Positions 7,299 to 16,811 are shown, numbered from the stretch's first letter. The stretch: 64,000 nucleotides of DNA from Alloiococcus otitis ATCC 51267 (GCF_000315445.1 NZ_JH992957.1:69252-133251); one strand, 5' to 3'. Program-made: numbers and translations. Notes: generated from the letters alone by a model not told the origin.

Positions 7299-8318
7299 AT
7301 GTATTACGTTAAAAATGAACGCGATGGAAAAGAAATTCATGATGCTTCTACCAACCTAGCAATCGAATACCACTTGTTAAACCATGTTCACTTGGACGAA
7401 CCGATCTTGCTTTTTTACATCAATGATAATGCTATTATTGTCGGGAAAAACCAAAACACTTATGAAGAAGTGAATACTTCCTATGTAGAAGAACACGGGG
7501 TCAATGTGGTTCGCCGGTTAAGTGGTGGCGGGGCAGTTTACCACGACTTGGGTGTCTTGAACTTTTGCTTTTTGACGGATGATGACGGGGACTCCTTCCG
7601 TAACTTTAAAAAATTTACCGATCCTGTGATTGATGCCCTACAAAAAATGGGTGTTTCCGGAGCTGAACTCCGCGGCCGCAACGACTTAGTCATTGGGGAT
7701 AAAAAATTCTCAGGCAATGCCATGTACTCAAAAGATGGCCGGATGACAGCACACGGTACCATGTTATTTAACTCCCAAATTGATGCAGTTGTCGGTGCCT
7801 TGAAGCCCAAAAAGCACAAGTTGGAATCTAAGGGCGTTAAATCCATTAAAAGTCGGGTCACCAACATCAAACCTTACTTGAGTGATGAATACCAAAACTT
7901 GAATACTAAAAGCTTCCGCGAAAAAATCCTACTGAATATCTTTGGTGTTGACTCAACCGAAGATGTGAAAGAATACAAGTTGACTGATGAAGACTGGGAA
8001 CAAATTGAAGAATTTAGAGACGAGTATACTGGTAATTGGGACTGGAACTACGGGGAATCACCAGACTTTGACCTTGAAAGAAGTGAACGCTTGTCTATTG
8101 GCTCTGTCGAAGTTAAATTAAATGTTGATGCTGGTAAAATCCAAGACATCAAAATTTACGGGGACTTTTTCGGCATGGGTGAAATTTCTGATGTGGAAGA
8201 CAAGTTAAGAGGGGTCCAATACCAGGCTAAAGCCATTGAAGAGGCTTTGAACCAGGTGGATATTGATAAATACTTTGGAGATGTTGAGCTTTCTGAACTG
8301 GTTGATTTGATCTACTAA
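7299..8318 (+). CDS. lplA: lipoate-protein ligase A (first copy)
   Basis: A 339-residue LplA. It activates free lipoate with ATP and attaches it to the lipoyl lysine of dehydrogenase E2 subunits or GcvH. The lipoate-binding motif RRLSGGGAVYHDLGVLNF is near residue 72 and GRNDLVIGDKKFSGNAM near 125; the C-terminal accessory domain (about 250-339) is present, as in full-length bacterial LplA. An AAGGAAAGGA site precedes the ATG. It stands alone between its own leader and the Spx-like gene. A second ligase is at 21592. Confidence 0.93.
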   Translation: MYYVKNERDGKEIHDASTNLAIEYHLLNHVHLDEPILLFYINDNAIIVGKNQNTYEEVNTSYVEEHGVNVVRRLSGGGAVYHDLGVLNFCFLTDDDGDSFRNFKKFTDPVIDALQKMGVSGAELRGRNDLVIGDKKFSGNAMYSKDGRMTAHGTMLFNSQIDAVVGALKPKKHKLESKGVKSIKSRVTNIKPYLSDEYQNLNTKSFREKILLNIFGVDSTEDVKEYKLTDEDWEQIEEFRDEYTGNWDWNYGESPDFDLERSERLSIGSVEVKLNVDAGKIQDIKIYGDFFGMGEISDVEDKLRGVQYQAKAIEEALNQVDIDKYFGDVELSELVDLIY

Positions 8319-8353
8319 TTATTTCTTTAAAAATATTTGCTGGGGGAATTGCC

Positions 8354-8728
8354 ATGCTTAAACTTTTTACCTATCCAGGATCAATTGAAAGCAACAAGCT
8401 GAAATCTTGGTTGGAGGACCACCAACTGGCCTACACTGAGAAAAATTTATTTGACCAATTGATGACCATTGAAGAATTAAAGCAGATTACCTCCCTAACT
8501 GAATTAGGGGCTCAGGATATTATCGCGGATGAATATTTTTCAGTCGTCAAACATGTGGTCTTAGCCGATGATATTTCGATAAAAGAATTGTACGATTATA
8601 TCAGACAAGAACCCAAACTTATTAAGTTGCCCATGTTATTTGATGAAAAACGCCTATTGGTTGGCTACGACGAAAATTTCTTAAATAGTTTCCTGACTTC
8701 CCCAGCCAAATTAACAGTTGAATATTAA
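8354..8728 (+). CDS. Spx/ArsC-family protein lacking the CxxC redox centre
   Basis: A 124-residue thioredoxin-fold protein of the Spx/ArsC family. Spx binds the RNA polymerase alpha C-terminal domain and reprograms transcription under disulfide stress. The C-terminal family motif is clear: LPMLFDEKRLLVGYDE. The N-terminus lines up as FTYPGSIESNK against Spx TSPSCTSCRK, so both switch cysteines (10 and 13) are serine and the whole protein has no cysteine. The RRP motif near 92 reads KLP. Its position directly before mecA matches Bacillus spx-mecA synteny, so it is the positional spx orthologue. It could still bind polymerase in a redox-blind way, or be a diverged paralogue with the main spx elsewhere. 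Confidence 0.8.
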   Translation: MLKLFTYPGSIESNKLKSWLEDHQLAYTEKNLFDQLMTIEELKQITSLTELGAQDIIADEYFSVVKHVVLADDISIKELYDYIRQEPKLIKLPMLFDEKRLLVGYDENFLNSFLTSPAKLTVEY

Positions 8729-8790
8729 TGGCTTGCTTGGTGACATGATTTAAACTTGTTACAAGCAGCTGGGTTCAAGTGACCTTTTTT

Positions 8791-8826
8791 GAGAGGGTGG
8801 TAGGAATAACCTATCACTCTTTTTTA
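8791..8826 (+). terminator. intrinsic terminator after the Spx-like gene
   Basis: GTGGTAGG and CCTATCAC pair around AATAA, extended by GAG/CTC, followed by TTTTTTT. Confidence 0.8.
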
Positions 8827-8871
8827 TGGCAAAAAACAAACTTTAAAGCAATATTAACTGGGCTGACTTGC

Positions 8872-8900
8872 TTGTTTAATGGCAATATTTTTAGTATAAT
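8872..8900 (+). promoter_or_regulatory. promoter of mecA
   Basis: TTGTTT (8872-8877), 17 bases, TATAAT (8895-8900). Confidence 0.65.
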
Positions 8901-8956
8901 GTAATCTACTTAGGACCACATATTTGGTGTAAAAGAATAAATGAGGTGCTTGAGAT

Positions 8957-9622
8957 ATGGAAATCGAACATATAAATGAGGATACCATCCGTGTTAAAAT
9001 AGAAAACTCAGATCTCATTGAACGTGGTGTGACCTTCCTTGATTTACTCAGCAACCAAAAGCAAATTGAGCGGTTCTTCTACTCAATTTTAGAAGAGGTC
9101 GACTTAGATGACGAGTTTAAAGACTCTAATGCGGTTACCTTCCAGGTCATGCCCAAAAACAATGGCCTTGAACTCTTTATTAGCAAGGGGGCCAATGTTG
9201 ATGACGACATTATCAACCATTTTAATGACCAGGCTAATCTTTCCTTTGACGACTATCTGACGGGGGAAGGCGACTACCACTATGACCTTGACCATCATGA
9301 AGAAGGCAGTAAGCAAGTGGCCCCAGACCTACAGCGAATTATTTCTTTTGATGACATCGAAAAAGTTATCCTACTAGCTCATGATATTGATAGTTTCTGG
9401 ATTTCTTCCTCCCTTTACTACCAAGACCAGACCTATTACCTCTACTTGGCCTTTGAAGGAGAAGAAGAGGATACCAATGAAAGCTACCGTGAACTTCTCT
9501 TTGCCAAAGCCTTGGAATATGGTGAGGAAAGTCAAGTAACTAAAGATGTTATCCAAGAGCATTGCAAATGCATTATCGAACAAGATGCTCTTGGGACCCT
9601 TTCCAAGTATTTTGAAGACTAA
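8957..9622 (+). CDS. mecA: adaptor protein MecA
   Basis: A 221-residue MecA. It links substrates (ComK or ComX-type sigma factors, and Spx-polymerase in Bacillus) to the ClpC unfoldase for degradation. The N-terminal substrate domain begins MEIEHINEDTIRVKIENSDL; an acidic linker (75-120) leads to the C-terminal ClpC-binding domain with ISFDDIEKVILLAHDI and YYLYLAFEGE. Length matches the family. It has its own promoter and terminator, and lies next to the Spx-like gene and, after an inserted cassette, the competence gene coiA. Confidence 0.92.
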   Translation: MEIEHINEDTIRVKIENSDLIERGVTFLDLLSNQKQIERFFYSILEEVDLDDEFKDSNAVTFQVMPKNNGLELFISKGANVDDDIINHFNDQANLSFDDYLTGEGDYHYDLDHHEEGSKQVAPDLQRIISFDDIEKVILLAHDIDSFWISSSLYYQDQTYYLYLAFEGEEEDTNESYRELLFAKALEYGEESQVTKDVIQEHCKCIIEQDALGTLSKYFED

Positions 9623-9640
9623 GTAACCACTTAGCAAGCA

Positions 9641-9666
9641 AACCCCGGTTTTGGCCGGGGTTTTTT
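9641..9666 (+). terminator. intrinsic terminator after mecA
   Basis: CCCCGG pairs with CCGGGG around TTTTGG, flanked by AA and followed by TTTTTT. Confidence 0.9.
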
Positions 9667-9741
9667 ATTATGGGGTAGTTAACTATAAATCGCTTGAGAG
9701 TCCTATAAGCTCCTTATAAAATTAAGAAAAGGAGGAAGAAT

Positions 9742-10857
9742 ATGGATAACTTTAATATATCAAGAAAAATCGTGGAGTGTCGGCAGAAGAAAGGAATTAA
9801 CCAAGAAGAGTTGGCTAATTTTATTGGCGTATCCAAAGCATCTGTCTCTAAGTGGGAAAGAGGACACAGTTTTCCTGAAATTACTTTTCTTCCCCTTTTG
9901 GCAAGCTATTTTGATATTACGATTGATGAATTAATGGGCTATGAGCCGCAAATGTCCAAGGAAAATATTAGGACATTATACCTAAAATGTGCTAAGGACT
10001 TTACTGAACTTCCTTTCCAGGATGTATTCAGCTATTGTGAGACGGTCATCAAAAAATACTATTCTTGTTACCCTCTCTTATTTCAAATGGCCAACTTATA
10101 TTTGAATAATAGTAATTTAGCAGGTAGTAAAGAAAAACAGTTGCAAGTTCTTTCACGAGCAAAAGACTTGTTTCAACGGGTAAGACTTGAATGTGATGAA
10201 CTCAATTTAATTAACCAAGCAACTTTATCGGAAGCCCTGTGCCAGCTCACACTCAATGAACCACAGCAAGCTATTGCCTTATTAAAAGAGATCACTAGGG
10301 AACTTGTCTCTCCAGCTCCCCTCCTTTCTCGGGCATATGAGATGGTTGGGGCGAATGAAAAAGCCATGCAAAGTCTGCAAATTGAAATCTACCAATTTTT
10401 AATTAACTTTTTACAGCTATTATTATCTTATATCCCCTTATTGGAAGGGGATAGATCGGATTTGAAAGATATGACCGAAAAATACCTAGATATCGCAAGG
10501 GCTTTCAAAATAAAAGAATTAAGACCTGACATGCTTGCCAATTTTTATCTGTTACTAGGTCAAGAATACATGAAAATAGGGATGACAAGAGAAAGTTTAG
10601 CTTATTTAAAAGACTACACCCATATCGTTACGGGCAACATATACCCACTTGAACTCAAAGGTGATGAATTTTTTACCAAGATAGAAGAATGGTTGCAAGA
10701 CTTTCCAATTGGAAGAGCAGCCCCCAGGGATAGCCGTGTGATTCGAAAAAGTAATTATGAAGCTCTTGCAGATAATCCTTTGTTTTCGGGTTTGAAAGAT
10801 CGGGATGACTATCAATCCATACTAAATAAATTGAAAGATAATTACAAGAATAAATAG
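9742..10857 (+). CDS. XRE-family regulator with TPR-like C-terminal domain
   Basis: A 371-residue protein with a helix-turn-helix at residues 8-62 (EELANFIGVSKASVSKWERG) and a long helical C-terminal part (75-371) that looks like tetratricopeptide repeats. Such proteins are peptide- or stress-sensing regulators. It is followed after 19 bases by a PLDc_N membrane protein and an ABC exporter, so it probably controls that cassette. The strong AAAGGAGGA site fixes the ATG. The ligand is unknown. Confidence 0.8.
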   Translation: MDNFNISRKIVECRQKKGINQEELANFIGVSKASVSKWERGHSFPEITFLPLLASYFDITIDELMGYEPQMSKENIRTLYLKCAKDFTELPFQDVFSYCETVIKKYYSCYPLLFQMANLYLNNSNLAGSKEKQLQVLSRAKDLFQRVRLECDELNLINQATLSEALCQLTLNEPQQAIALLKEITRELVSPAPLLSRAYEMVGANEKAMQSLQIEIYQFLINFLQLLLSYIPLLEGDRSDLKDMTEKYLDIARAFKIKELRPDMLANFYLLLGQEYMKIGMTRESLAYLKDYTHIVTGNIYPLELKGDEFFTKIEEWLQDFPIGRAAPRDSRVIRKSNYEALADNPLFSGLKDRDDYQSILNKLKDNYKNK

Positions 10858-10876
10858 TATACAAGGAGACTTTCTA

Positions 10877-11092
10877 ATGGATGAATTACAAACAATTTTG
10901 TCAGAATATTGGATGTTTATACTGCCTCTTATCATCATTCAAGTTATTCTTCAAATAACTGCATTAATACACTTGTTTAAACATAGTCACTACACTCCTG
11001 CTAGCAAGTTGGTGTGGACATTAGTTATTTTGCTATTTCAAATGATAGGTCCGATCGTCTATTTTGCTTTTGGAGGGGGGAAACAGAGTTGA
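10877..11092 (+). CDS. small PLDc_N-domain membrane protein
   Basis: A 71-residue protein with two hydrophobic helices (about 12-33 and 44-66) separated by HLFKHSHYTPASKLVW, and ending GPIVYFAFGGGK, the hallmark of the phospholipase D N-terminal (PLDc_N) two-helix domain. Similar small proteins (YxlE in Bacillus) are encoded beside YxlF/YxlG-type ABC genes and act as negative regulators there. Its TGA overlaps the TTG start of the ABC ATPase gene. The role is inferred from domain and context. Confidence 0.75.
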   Translation: MDELQTILSEYWMFILPLIIIQVILQITALIHLFKHSHYTPASKLVWTLVILLFQMIGPIVYFAFGGGKQS

Positions 11093-12009
11093 CTGCTATC
11101 TTAGAAATGAAAGAAATATCCAAGATTTTTGGAGAAAAGAAAGTTTTAGACCAAGTTAATTTACGAGTGCCAGAAAAGTCCATATTTGGTTTTGTGGGGA
11201 AAAACGGGTCAGGTAAAACAACGACCATGAATATCATTCTTGGCTTATTAGAAGCTAGTGGAGGGGAGGTCTTTGTTTGTGGCGAAAAAGTGAAGTATGG
11301 TGAAACCAAGACCAATCGTCATATCGGTTATTTACCAGACGTTCCAGCCTTTTATGGTTATATGACGGCTAAGGAGTATTTACGACTTTGTGGTGAAATC
11401 TCTGGCCTTCATAAGACAAAAAGGGTTGAAAAGTCAGAAGAACTATTGGATCTAGTCGGTTTAAACGATGAACATGGAAAAATAATGACTTTTTCGAGGG
11501 GGATGAAGCAAAGATTGGGTTTGGCTCAGGCTTTAATCAATGAACCAAAACTTTTGATCTGTGACGAGCCTAGTTCAGCCCTTGATCCAATTGGACGTAA
11601 AAAAATACTGGATATCTTACTATCCATAAAGGGAAAAACAACAGTTTTGTTTTCAAGCCATATTCTAAGTGATATTGAAAGAGTATGTGACCGAGTTGCC
11701 TTTTTAGATAAGGGATGTATCCAGGTCCAAGGGGGTATAGGAGACCTTTTGTCTAGGACAAGCCAGAACAAGTATTTGGTTCAATTTTCAAGCCCAAAAG
11801 ACTGCAATCGTTTGGATGACTTCCTAAGATCTGGCAAAGAAAAAGTATCGATTGAAAGAGACAAAACCTCACTTATGATAAATTTTGCTAACAAGCAAGT
11901 TGGGGGGACCTACCTCCTTGATTCATTTAATCAGACAGGTCTAGTCCCCTTGAAATTTGAAAAACTAGAAATTTCTTTAGAAGACTTGTTTGAAGAGGTG
12001 GTTGGATGA
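11089..12009 (+). CDS. ABC transporter ATP-binding protein (CcmA/YxlF type)
   Basis: A 306-residue exporter ATPase. Walker A GKNGSGKTTT, signature FSRGMKQRLGLAQAL, Walker B LLICDEPSSALD and an H-loop FSSHILSD are all intact; a C-terminal extension (about 215-306) is typical of the drug/lantibiotic-type family. TTG 11089 is chosen because GGAGGGGGG lies at 11072-11080 and it overlaps the upstream stop as TTGA; an upstream frame extension runs inside the PLDc_N gene and is not used. It pairs with the permease that starts four bases before its stop. Probable role is export of or immunity to a peptide antibiotic. Confidence 0.88.
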   Translation: MTAILEMKEISKIFGEKKVLDQVNLRVPEKSIFGFVGKNGSGKTTTMNIILGLLEASGGEVFVCGEKVKYGETKTNRHIGYLPDVPAFYGYMTAKEYLRLCGEISGLHKTKRVEKSEELLDLVGLNDEHGKIMTFSRGMKQRLGLAQALINEPKLLICDEPSSALDPIGRKKILDILLSIKGKTTVLFSSHILSDIERVCDRVAFLDKGCIQVQGGIGDLLSRTSQNKYLVQFSSPKDCNRLDDFLRSGKEKVSIERDKTSLMINFANKQVGGTYLLDSFNQTGLVPLKFEKLEISLEDLFEEVVG

Positions 12010-12773
12010 AACAGTATTGGGTATTTTCCAAAAAGGAATTTGTTGAAAGTGTTCGAACCAAAAAGCTCTTGGTCATCCTATTCGTTTTTGCAATAATTGG
12101 TATCTCGAGTCCCTTTACTGCCAAAATAATGCCAGACCTGATCGAAAATCTTAGCCAAACCAACATTGAAATAAACCTAGCTGAACCCAGCTCCTATGAC
12201 TCTCTAGAGCAATTTTTTAAGAATACCCAACAGATGGGTTTACTTGTTTTTATCATAACTTTTAACGGGATAATCAAAAATGAGCTAACTAGCGGAAGTC
12301 TAATTAATATGCTAACGAAAGGCCTCAAAAGAAGGGCCGTTATATTGTCCAAAATTAGTATCATAAGCTTGGTTTGGACAATAGCTATCTTAGTCTCCTT
12401 TACTATAACCTGGGTCTACACGATTAACATTTTCCCTGACCAAGACCATAACTATGTTTTATTTTCGGTCTTTTGTATTTGGTTATTTGGTCTATTTTTA
12501 CTAATCCTCTTGATTTTAGCTTCTTTACTGACAAAATCAAGTTACGGGCATTTGCTATTGACGGCTCTAGTTATCATTTTTGGTCTTATTGTAAATGTAT
12601 TTGATAAAGTTCAAAAATATAACCCAATAACCCTAGCTAGCAAAAATATGGATATCATTAAGGGTGTGCTAGAACTAAGTTATTTTTATCCTAGTCTTTG
12701 GATTACTATCTTAGCCAGTGTCCTAATGCTTGTCATGTCGATTCTTATATTCAATAAAAAAAGTATAAACTAA
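12006..12773 (+). CDS. ABC-2 type transporter permease
   Basis: A 255-residue permease with six predicted membrane segments (near 20-40, 78-95, 116-140, 153-178, 183-200, 230-250). The N-terminal WVFSKKEFVESVRTKK is typical of ABC-2 permeases, and a soluble loop follows the first helix. It overlaps the ATPase gene by ATGA and ends the cassette. Substrate unknown. Confidence 0.85.
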   Translation: MKQYWVFSKKEFVESVRTKKLLVILFVFAIIGISSPFTAKIMPDLIENLSQTNIEINLAEPSSYDSLEQFFKNTQQMGLLVFIITFNGIIKNELTSGSLINMLTKGLKRRAVILSKISIISLVWTIAILVSFTITWVYTINIFPDQDHNYVLFSVFCIWLFGLFLLILLILASLLTKSSYGHLLLTALVIIFGLIVNVFDKVQKYNPITLASKNMDIIKGVLELSYFYPSLWITILASVLMLVMSILIFNKKSIN

Positions 12774-12859
12774 AATCTTCAACTAATAAATGGATTGGGA
12801 TAGTGTTATTCCATGTAAAAGCTTGCAAGCCTATCCAAGTATAATAACAACTAAGCAGC

Positions 12860-12885
12860 AAGCCTGGTTTTAACCGGGGTTTTTA
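12860..12885 (+). terminator. short intrinsic terminator after the ABC cassette
   Basis: A small GC stem (CCTGG/CCGGG) followed by TTTTT. It resembles the mecA terminator (AAGC..GGTTTT..CCGGGGTTTTT), which suggests the cassette was inserted between mecA and coiA together with a copy of that end. Confidence 0.55.
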
Positions 12886-12955
12886 GCATATTTTCCTCTC
12901 TTATAAAATGAAATTTCCAGAAAAATGCGTATTGTATAGGGAGGAGGTTTTTCTT

Positions 12956-14026
12956 ATGTTACTAGCCATCAACCGTCAGGGGAAGTTAATCGATGCTGGT
13001 CAATTAGATCCAGGGCAAGGGTCTGACTATTACTGTCCAGCTTGCCGAGGCCGGGTCTTTTTAAAGAAGGGGACCAAGCGGATGGCCCACTTTTGCCACT
13101 TTCAAGAGACCACCTGCCAGGGTTTTTCGGAAGGAGAAACGAGGGACCACCTAGCAGGGAAGCGGTTTTTAGCCAATTATTTCAAGGGCTTTTTTGCCCA
13201 GGTTGACCTAGAAGCCCCCATTCAGGAAATTAACCAAAGGCCAGACCTCCTCCTCTCCCAAGAGGGAGGGAGGATAAAATTGGCCATCGAATTCCAGTGT
13301 AGCCCCATTTCTGTCCAACAAATCCTAGACCGGACGGCAGGCTATACAAGAATTGGCTATCCAGTCCTCTGGATCCTGGGGCCGCCCCTTCATTTACGAA
13401 CTAAGTTACTAACCCTCCACCGGGCCATGATGAACTCCCACCTCTTTACTAGCCCCAGCCTTTTAAGTTTAGACTTAAAGCAAAAGAGTTTGCATGTCCA
13501 CTATAATTTTTTGACTGGGGAGAGTTTAACCTGGCAAAACCAGGTCTTAAAAGACTTTCCCAAGCAAAAGCAGCTGGCAGATCCATTAGCCCAGGCTAGC
13601 AGAAAAGCGCCCAGCCAGCTGTACTTAAGTCAACAAAGAAGACAAGTTAAACGGCTCCACTACCACAAGGCCAAGTCTGCCCGACCATTTTTCCAACTGC
13701 TTTACAGCCACCATGACCACTTACTAGCCTTGCCAGATTGGATCTTCTACCCTTGCCCTTATGACTGGTTGATCGTGACGCCGGCTTATGAATGGAAGTA
13801 CCGGGTCTTCAAATGGGTCGAATCTCTACCCCAGGCCAAGTCCATCAGGCTAAAAGACTTGGCAGACTTACTGAGGACTCTGGTTCAGGATGGGCATTTG
13901 CAGATTTATGAGACAGACGGTCTGGCAGAAAAGTTGGTATTTCAAAATTTGACTTTTTATCTGGGAATTTTAACTGACCAAAAAATCTTAGTCCAAAACA
14001 AGCTAGTCAGTTGGCAGAAAGTTTGA
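12956..14026 (+). CDS. coiA: competence protein CoiA
   Basis: A 356-residue CoiA, a protein needed in competent Firmicutes for processing incoming DNA for recombination. The N-terminal Zn-binding-like part has CPACRGRV and HFCHF; the nuclease-fold core has RPDLLL followed by LAIEFQCSPIS, the D...ExQ arrangement of the family. The ATG at 12956 follows GGGAGGAGGT; an ATG at 12908 lacks a ribosome site. CoiA followed by pepF is a conserved pair in Lactobacillales; here a VanY-like gene sits between. No convincing ComX box was seen upstream. Confidence 0.9.
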   Translation: MLLAINRQGKLIDAGQLDPGQGSDYYCPACRGRVFLKKGTKRMAHFCHFQETTCQGFSEGETRDHLAGKRFLANYFKGFFAQVDLEAPIQEINQRPDLLLSQEGGRIKLAIEFQCSPISVQQILDRTAGYTRIGYPVLWILGPPLHLRTKLLTLHRAMMNSHLFTSPSLLSLDLKQKSLHVHYNFLTGESLTWQNQVLKDFPKQKQLADPLAQASRKAPSQLYLSQQRRQVKRLHYHKAKSARPFFQLLYSHHDHLLALPDWIFYPCPYDWLIVTPAYEWKYRVFKWVESLPQAKSIRLKDLADLLRTLVQDGHLQIYETDGLAEKLVFQNLTFYLGILTDQKILVQNKLVSWQKV

Positions 14027-14091
14027 CCTGGTAGGGATAAGTAATTTTGTGTTTAGGCTTAGGCTCTGGCATAATAGAAGAGGTGATAGCA

Positions 14092-14868
14092 ATGAAAAAA
14101 ATAATGAATCTTATGACTATCCTAGCCAGTCTAAGCCTATTAGTAGCCTGTGGCCCAAAAGAAGGGCCGGTTAACCAATTAGACCAAGCCCAAGTGGAAG
14201 AAGGGCCAGGAGCAGATCAAGCTGGGGACGACAAAGAGCTTGAAGAAGACCAAACTCCTTCCATCCAAGTCCATCCTCATAACCCCAGCCATGTCACAGC
14301 CTTGGTTAACAAAGACCATTCCTTGCCAGAAGACTATGCTCCTAGTGACCTTGTCCAGGTTCAAGTACCCACTGTCTTTGATAATTCGGAGGCCAACCAA
14401 TTGCGACAAGAGGCAGCTGACCAACTAGTGGAACTTTTCCAGGAAGCCTCTGAACAGGGTTTTAAACTTTTTGCCCGGTCAGGCTACCGGTCTTACGCGA
14501 CCCAGGCAGACCTATTTGCCAACTATGTCCAAGCAAATGGCTTGGAAGCAGCCCAGACCTTTTCAGCCCAAGCCGGAACCAGTGAACACCAAACGGGTTT
14601 AGCCATGGATATTACCTCGCCAGAAGTTGACTATGCCTTAACCGAATCTTACATTGATACAGAACCGGGCCAATGGCTGGCTAATAATGCCCACCGCTTT
14701 GGCTTCATTATGCGGTATCCACAAGGCAAGGAAGACATTACCGGCTACCAGTTTGAGCCTTGGCATTACCGGTATTTTGGCCCGGAACTTGCTAGCTATC
14801 TCTTTGAAAACGACTTGACCTATGAAGAATTCCTAGCAGAAGACGAAGCAGCTGACATCATTGATTAG
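14092..14868 (+). CDS. VanY-family D,D-carboxypeptidase lipoprotein
   Basis: A 258-residue exported lipoprotein with signal peptide MKKIMNLMTILASLSLLVAC and lipobox LVAC (Cys about 20), followed by an acidic low-complexity linker to about residue 60. The M15 peptidase domain has SGYRSYATQADLF, the zinc-binding SEHQTGLAMDIT and EPWHYRYFG. It trims the terminal D-Ala of peptidoglycan stems or acts like LdcB. ATG 14092 follows GAGGTGA; upstream in-frame TTG/GTG codons are unlikely. It sits between coiA and pepF, an unusual place. Confidence 0.9.
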   Translation: MKKIMNLMTILASLSLLVACGPKEGPVNQLDQAQVEEGPGADQAGDDKELEEDQTPSIQVHPHNPSHVTALVNKDHSLPEDYAPSDLVQVQVPTVFDNSEANQLRQEAADQLVELFQEASEQGFKLFARSGYRSYATQADLFANYVQANGLEAAQTFSAQAGTSEHQTGLAMDITSPEVDYALTESYIDTEPGQWLANNAHRFGFIMRYPQGKEDITGYQFEPWHYRYFGPELASYLFENDLTYEEFLAEDEAADIID

Positions 14869-14970
14869 CCCATATGGAAAACAAACACTTTTAAGGCAAG
14901 CTAAAATGATTTATGTTACAATAGGCCTATTAAGTCATGAGCTTATGATTAGAATGGAGCGAATACACTT

Positions 14971-16785
14971 ATGAGTCAAAATGAATTACCTAGCCGCCAG
15001 GAAGTCGACCCTAAGCTGACCTGGGACTTGACCCCAATTTTTGCTAGTGACCAGGCTTGGGAAGAAGCCTTTGAAGAAGTGAAAGACCAAATTAAAGAAG
15101 TGGCCCAGTACCAAGGCACTTTAGACCAGGGACCCAAGGCCTTCCAACAAGCCTTGGAAGCTAACTTAGACCTTAGCCGCAAGCTTGAAAGTGTCTATGT
15201 TTACTCCCACTTAAAACATGACCAAGACACCAGTAATGGGGACTACCAAGCCTTAGAAGACCGAGCTCGGGGCTTGCTAGCCCAAGCTGCTACTGCTACA
15301 GCTTGGTTCCAACCTGAATTACTGGCCTTGGAAGAAGGCAAGGTGGCTTCTTACTTAGACCAAAACCCTGACTTGGAAGTATACCGTCATGAACTCAACC
15401 AGCAACTAGCCAAAAAAGACCATGTCCTAGATGCGGACAAGGAAGGTCTTTTAGCAGGGGCCTCTGAAATCTTTTCAAGCGGTAGCCAAACCTTTAATAT
15501 TTTAAACAATGCAGACTTAACCTTCCCCTTGGTTCAAAATGAAGAGGGCGACCAGGTCCGGCTCTCCCACGGTTTATACGGTCAATTATTGGAGAGTACT
15601 GACCGCAATGTCCGCCGACAAGCTTTTGAAAAGTTGTATGAAGTTTACCAATCCTTCAACAACACCCTAGCTTCCACCCTCCAGACCGAAGTGAAGAAAA
15701 ACAACTACCTAGCCCGGGTCCATAACTATAACTCTGCCCGACACCAGGCCCTCTCTAATAACAATATCCCAGAATCAGTCCATGAGACCTTGATTGAAGT
15801 TGTTAATGACAATTTGCCTCTTTTCCACCGCTACTTGGCCTTACGCAAAAAAGTCTTGGGCTTGGATGAACTCCACATGTATGACCTCTACACTCCGATT
15901 GCTGGGGAGTCTTCCTTGAAATATACCTTTGAAGAAGCTAGGGAAGAAACCTACAAGAGTTTAGCCAAACTGGGTCCAGACTATAAGGCTGTTTTAGACC
16001 GAGCCTTCCAGGACCGGTGGATTGATGTGGTTGAAAACAAAGGAAAAAGAAGTGGAGCTTATTCTTCAGGTGGTTACGATACCAACCCTTATGTCTTGCT
16101 CAACTGGCACGACTCCTTGGACAACCTCTATACCCTAGTCCATGAACTCGGCCACAGTGTCCACAGTTACTTTACCCGCAATAGTCAACCCTATATTTAT
16201 GGGGATTACCCAATTTTCTTGGCTGAGATTGCCTCTACGACCAATGAAAACTTGTTGACCCACTATCTTTTAGAAAATGCTCAAGACCCCCTCACTCGGG
16301 TTCATGTCTTGAACCACTATCTTGATGGCTTTAAGGGGACTGTTTTTAGACAAACTCAATTTGCTGAATTTGAACACCATATTCACCAGGCAGCTGCAGA
16401 GGGACAACCCTTAACCGGCCACTACCTCAACCAAACCTACGGGGAATTAAATGACCGCTATTATGGTGATAGTGTCGTCAATGATGACCAAATTTTCTTT
16501 GAATGGTCTCGTATTCCCCACTTCTATATGAACTATTATGTTTACCAATACTCCACCGGCTTCTGTGCTGCTACCGCCTTGGCTGACAAGCTAGTTAAGG
16601 AAGAAGATGGTGCTTTAGGAGCCTACCTAGGTTACTTGAAATCCGGTGACAGTGACTACCCAATTGAAATTATGAAAAAAGCTGGGGTAGACATGACCAA
16701 CAAGGCTTATATCGAGCGGGCCATGAAGGTCTTTGAAGAAAGACTAGGCCAGTTAGAAGATGCCTTGGCTGAATTAAAAGACTAG
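14971..16785 (+). CDS. pepF: oligoendopeptidase F
   Basis: A 604-residue M3 metallopeptidase that degrades medium-sized oligopeptides in the cytoplasm. The zinc site HELGH is at residues 391-395 (LVHELGHSVHSYF) with the third ligand in the following FLAEIASTTNE. Length is as in Lactococcus and Bacillus PepF. It lies downstream of coiA as in other Firmicutes. A degenerate copy of its last codons occurs at 23218-23290. Confidence 0.95.
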   Translation: MSQNELPSRQEVDPKLTWDLTPIFASDQAWEEAFEEVKDQIKEVAQYQGTLDQGPKAFQQALEANLDLSRKLESVYVYSHLKHDQDTSNGDYQALEDRARGLLAQAATATAWFQPELLALEEGKVASYLDQNPDLEVYRHELNQQLAKKDHVLDADKEGLLAGASEIFSSGSQTFNILNNADLTFPLVQNEEGDQVRLSHGLYGQLLESTDRNVRRQAFEKLYEVYQSFNNTLASTLQTEVKKNNYLARVHNYNSARHQALSNNNIPESVHETLIEVVNDNLPLFHRYLALRKKVLGLDELHMYDLYTPIAGESSLKYTFEEAREETYKSLAKLGPDYKAVLDRAFQDRWIDVVENKGKRSGAYSSGGYDTNPYVLLNWHDSLDNLYTLVHELGHSVHSYFTRNSQPYIYGDYPIFLAEIASTTNENLLTHYLLENAQDPLTRVHVLNHYLDGFKGTVFRQTQFAEFEHHIHQAAAEGQPLTGHYLNQTYGELNDRYYGDSVVNDDQIFFEWSRIPHFYMNYYVYQYSTGFCAATALADKLVKEEDGALGAYLGYLKSGDSDYPIEIMKKAGVDMTNKAYIERAMKVFEERLGQLEDALAELKD

Positions 16786-16811
16786 GCCCAGTACAACCAA
16801 ATAGACAGCTA

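Noticed and set aside
12908-12960. ComX (cin) box upstream of coiA
   Set aside because: The nearest match (TGCGTATT) differs from TACGAATA at three of eight positions.
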